A stretch of 7,098 bases of DNA from Planctomycetaceae bacterium (GTDB taxonomy: Bacteria > Planctomycetota > Planctomycetia > Pirellulales > Pirellulaceae). The stretch is taken from contig SXHS01000079.1 of the NCBI GenBank assembly GCA_005773145.1, positions 1 to 7,098 on the forward strand. Direction: 5' to 3'. The position numbers and the translations under genes were made by a program. Below are positions 4,610 to 7,098 of this stretch, one piece after another. Below the pieces are notes generated by a model. The model did no database searches. It worked only from the letters and a program-made list of their open reading frames with translations, and was not told the origin of the DNA. Each line of letters opens with the position of its first letter. Within the stretch, counting starts at the first letter, position 1.

Positions 4610-6961
4610 TTAGTCCACAAATAAGTACTCGGGTGTACTTAACAACGACCAAAACAAATCCTCGACCGCCTGGCGACGTTGATCCTTCTCGGGGGGCATC
4701 GCAGCCAACACCACCCGAGCCTCGTCCGGGGCCGGCAGTCGATTGTATACCAAAAGGTACGCTTCCTCAACTATCTGGGCATTCGTCATTTCACCATTCG
4801 CCAACTGGGCGGGCCGCCCCTCATCCCGGGTCAGCTTGTGATCGATTTGCTGAGAATTCATTAAATGCAGAATCTGCGGCGTGGTGGTATCCGGCGTCCG
4901 CTCGCAGGGGGGCTCCAGGTTCATATCCGGCCGGCCGAAGGTATCCAGAAAATCCGATGCCGTGCGGTATGTCCATAGCTCCATCGCCCGCGACCCAAAG
5001 GCCACGTTGGTGAACTCATCCTGATACCCCAAAACGTCGTTGATCCCGTCTAGCAGGACCTCGGCACGAATTCGCTGCCGATAGTACCGCGAAAAGTTCT
5101 TGTAATCGCTCACGTTACGCTCGCTCGGCTCGGAGCTCAGACCAAACACATGTGAAGTCATGATCTTGCGAATGAGTTTCTTGATATCGTAACCCTGCTG
5201 CCGAAAATCGTCGGCCAGATAATCCAGTAGTGGTTCGTTGGAAGCCGGGTTGGTCGTGCGCAGATCGTCGAGGGGCGTGACGAGACCTTGCCCCATGATT
5301 TCCGCCCACACTCGATTGGCCATGACTCGGGCAAAGTAGGGATTGCTCGGTTCGAGCATCCACTCGACAAGCAAATCGCGTGGATCCACATCCGGCGGAA
5401 TGTGCAGCGGTTCGCCGTGCAACACACGGGGAACCACCGTGGCCCCATTCCGTTCGTCCTTCAACTCGCCGGCGGGCTGCAGGTAGATGAGTTCCTCTTC
5501 ACCCGAGATGGGTGGCGAGACTCCGCCGATATGACCGACCTTGGCGAACAACGCCGCGAACCCACGAAAATCATCCTGGCTCCAGGCCTCGAACGGGTGG
5601 TGGTGGCACTTGGCACAATCCAAACGAACGCCGAGAAAAATCTGACTGATCGCGGGGCCAATTTCCATCGGATAGCGTCGATCTCGTAGGATCACGGTGG
5701 CACCGTTGCGGAAGGTACTCCCCTTGGCCGTCACCAACTCGCGCACGAATTGGTCGTAGGGCATGTTCTGACGAAATGCGTTTCGCAGCCAATCGTTGAG
5801 ATTCCAAACCGTCTTGACGCCCGTGTCAAACGGATTGGGGCGCAATAAATCGGCCCACTTGTTGGCCCAGAAATCTGCGTACTCCGGGCGATCCAACAGC
5901 TGGTCCACCAGCCGCTGCCGTTTGTCCGTCCGCGTATCCGCCAGGTAAGCCCGTGTTTCCTGCGGAGTGGGCAATCGCCCAATGACACGCAGATACGCGC
6001 GGCGATGAAAGGTGGTCTCGCTGGCGGGGGTGGATGGAAACAGGCCCAGCAATTGCAGCTTTTCCCAAACCAGACCGTCGATTTCATTCACCCGTGGTAG
6101 GGCCCGATAGGCGTCGTCCGATGGGGCATTCGCCAAGGGAATGGTGACCGAGCAAACCGCAATGTGGTTCATGTAACGCGCCATGACCGTGGCTTCGCCG
6201 GGAAGTGCGCCGGCCGCAACTTGGCCGTGCTGATCAGGGGGCGTCGCCGCCACGGTCATGTCGCCCGATTGATACGCCGCCAGCTCACTCACCTCGCGTT
6301 GTGATCCATCCGAGAATATCGCCATCGTACGCAATGAAAAGCTCTCGCCGGGAGCTAGTGTTTGATGCGTGGGTTCAACCGACACACGGACCAATTGAGG
6401 CGCATCGGCGGGCGTGCGCGGACAACCGGCTTGGATCCAGCGATTGATAACTTGGAACTGCGGACCGTCGACTTCAAATCGCTTACCGCCGCCGTGCGGC
6501 ACCCGCCCCGTGGCCTTCAACAACAACAGGCTGTTTTCCGGCGTGGCCAGCGAAACTCGCCGTGCGCGCCCCGCGTGAACCAGGGCCGCGTAATCGAAAT
6601 CGTGGTCGAAACCCAATAGTGAAAGGGCGAAGCCGTTTTGTCCGCGGGCCTTGCCGTGACAGGCCCCTGCATTACAACCATAGCGAGACAACAACGGCTG
6701 CACGTCGGCTTCAAATGTCGCAGCGGGCAATGTGGTGGCCGGCGATGCCATTTCGGCCGCGGTTCCATTCGGCGCGCCCGCCACCGCCAGGACTTGAGAC
6801 TTTCCGGCATCGTCGGCTGCCGAGGCGACTACCAGGTGACAACAGCTCGCGATCCCGATGAACGCCGCCCATACGCCCAATCGGCTCCCCAGCGGCCGCA
6901 ATCGTACACCGGCCCGGAATCGCTCCAATTGGGGCTCGACGGATGGAAGGTGGGTGCTCAT
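4610..6961 (-). CDS. Exported planctomycete cytochrome-type protein with PSCyt1-like, Ig-like, DUF1549 and DUF1553 domains
   Basis: This 783-residue protein has the domain order of a large planctomycete family of unknown biochemical role, presumed to be a periplasmic or surface c-type cytochrome. A Sec-type signal is visible at about residues 27-48 (hydrophobic stretch, then VASA). A PSCyt1-like domain covers about 80-182, with the candidate haem motif CNAGACH (C96, C101, H102; CX4CH rather than CXXCH) and PHGGGKR. A bacterial Ig-like (Big_2-like) segment follows at about 190-275. DUF1549 (PSCyt2) spans about 290-480 and contains CAKCHHHPFEAW, a canonical CXXCH at C449-H453. DUF1553 (PSD1) spans about 523-765, with the hallmark MANRVWAEIMGQGLVTP. 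The length is normal for the family. I chose the ATG at 6959-6961. The frame extends 10 codons to a TTG at 6991, and neither start has a clear Shine-Dalgarno site. It is the first gene of a probable operon, ending 18 nt before the DUF1501 start. Family assignment is confident; function and haem attachment are inferred. Confidence 0.93.
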   Translation of the reverse strand: MSTHLPSVEPQLERFRAGVRLRPLGSRLGVWAAFIGIASCCHLVVASAADDAGKSQVLAVAGAPNGTAAEMASPATTLPAATFEADVQPLLSRYGCNAGACHGKARGQNGFALSLLGFDHDFDYAALVHAGRARRVSLATPENSLLLLKATGRVPHGGGKRFEVDGPQFQVINRWIQAGCPRTPADAPQLVRVSVEPTHQTLAPGESFSLRTMAIFSDGSQREVSELAAYQSGDMTVAATPPDQHGQVAAGALPGEATVMARYMNHIAVCSVTIPLANAPSDDAYRALPRVNEIDGLVWEKLQLLGLFPSTPASETTFHRRAYLRVIGRLPTPQETRAYLADTRTDKRQRLVDQLLDRPEYADFWANKWADLLRPNPFDTGVKTVWNLNDWLRNAFRQNMPYDQFVRELVTAKGSTFRNGATVILRDRRYPMEIGPAISQIFLGVRLDCAKCHHHPFEAWSQDDFRGFAALFAKVGHIGGVSPPISGEEELIYLQPAGELKDERNGATVVPRVLHGEPLHIPPDVDPRDLLVEWMLEPSNPYFARVMANRVWAEIMGQGLVTPLDDLRTTNPASNEPLLDYLADDFRQQGYDIKKLIRKIMTSHVFGLSSEPSERNVSDYKNFSRYYRQRIRAEVLLDGINDVLGYQDEFTNVAFGSRAMELWTYRTASDFLDTFGRPDMNLEPPCERTPDTTTPQILHLMNSQQIDHKLTRDEGRPAQLANGEMTNAQIVEEAYLLVYNRLPAPDEARVVLAAMPPEKDQRRQAVEDLFWSLLSTPEYLFVD

Positions 6962-7098
6962 CAGGTGGGACTCATACGATACCACGCCCAAGTGGCACAG
7001 GCATCCTGCCTGTGGTTACCGCCAGATACTGTGCAAGCCGGCAGCCTCGACCAAAATATCTGCCAACGCCATTCTACCAAGAAATCGCCCTGTGAAAC
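6962..7098. other. Leader region upstream of the three-gene operon
   Basis: No gene is visible in these 137 bases. They should carry the promoter and 5' leader of the minus-strand operon unless transcription begins outside the window. A weak sigma70-like pair can be drawn on the minus strand (TTGGTA, 16 nt, TATTTT). The bases at 7051-7066 read TTGGCAGATATTTTGG, which partly resembles a sigma54 -24/-12 site but lacks the GC at -12. Neither is convincing. The hairpin at 6996-7014 lies about 35-53 nt before the chosen ATG. Confidence 0.4.
6996..7014. repeat. Perfect hairpin of a planctomycete-type interspersed repeat
   Basis: CACAGGCA (6996-7003), a three-base loop TCC, then TGCCTGTG (7007-7014): a perfect 8-bp stem. 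With the preceding bases it reads GGCACAGGCATCCTGCCTGTG in full, which in one frame gives GTGILPV. I recall that string from many spurious short planctomycete ORFs, suggesting a widespread REP-like element. The inverted repeat is directly seen; genome-wide repetition is from memory and cannot be tested in one window. Confidence 0.6.

Noticed and set aside
7051..7066. Sigma54-like promoter on the minus strand
   Set aside because: The TTGGCA half fits a -24 element, but the -12 element has GG in place of the required GC, so the match is not convincing.

Overview
The window reads as a piece of a Planctomycetota chromosome. It is moderately GC-rich. All four convincing genes are on the minus strand and all encode exported proteins. 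Three belong to families strongly expanded in planctomycetes: a planctomycete-type cytochrome (PSCyt1/DUF1549/DUF1553), a Tat-exported DUF1501 protein and a PPC-domain protein. The fourth is a PEP-CTERM surface protein. No RNA gene, CRISPR array, transposase or phage gene was found.

Layout, in the direction of transcription (high to low coordinates). Positions 7098-6962 are an upstream leader holding a perfect 8-bp-stem hairpin that resembles a short interspersed repeat common in planctomycete genomes. Positions 6961-4610 encode the cytochrome/DUF1549/DUF1553 protein. After 17-18 nt, 4591-3203 encode the DUF1501 protein, whose N-terminus carries four copies of a 15-bp tandem repeat just before its twin-arginine motif. 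After 14 nt, 3188-1434 encode a secreted protein with two PPC-like domains. The tight spacing supports a three-gene operon. Positions 1433-1093 are a non-coding gap. Positions 1092-421 encode a PEP-CTERM protein whose reading frame stops (TGA) exactly between the hydrophobic segment and an in-frame arginine cluster (RVRRRTGS). Positions 393-1 have no convincing gene, but hold four short inverted repeats and several perfect palindromes.

How the genes may work together: the cytochrome-like protein has two candidate haem sites (CX4CH and CXXCH), the DUF1501 protein has an alkaline-phosphatase/sulfatase-like fold signature, and the PPC protein looks like an extracytoplasmic beta-rich binding protein. 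DUF1501 and DUF1549/DUF1553 genes are commonly adjacent in planctomycetes, but their biochemical role is unknown to me. A joint periplasmic or surface complex is an inference. The most specific oddities are the stop codon inside the PEP-CTERM sorting signal, the tandem repeat in the Tat-signal N-region, and the hairpin repeats at both ends of the window.
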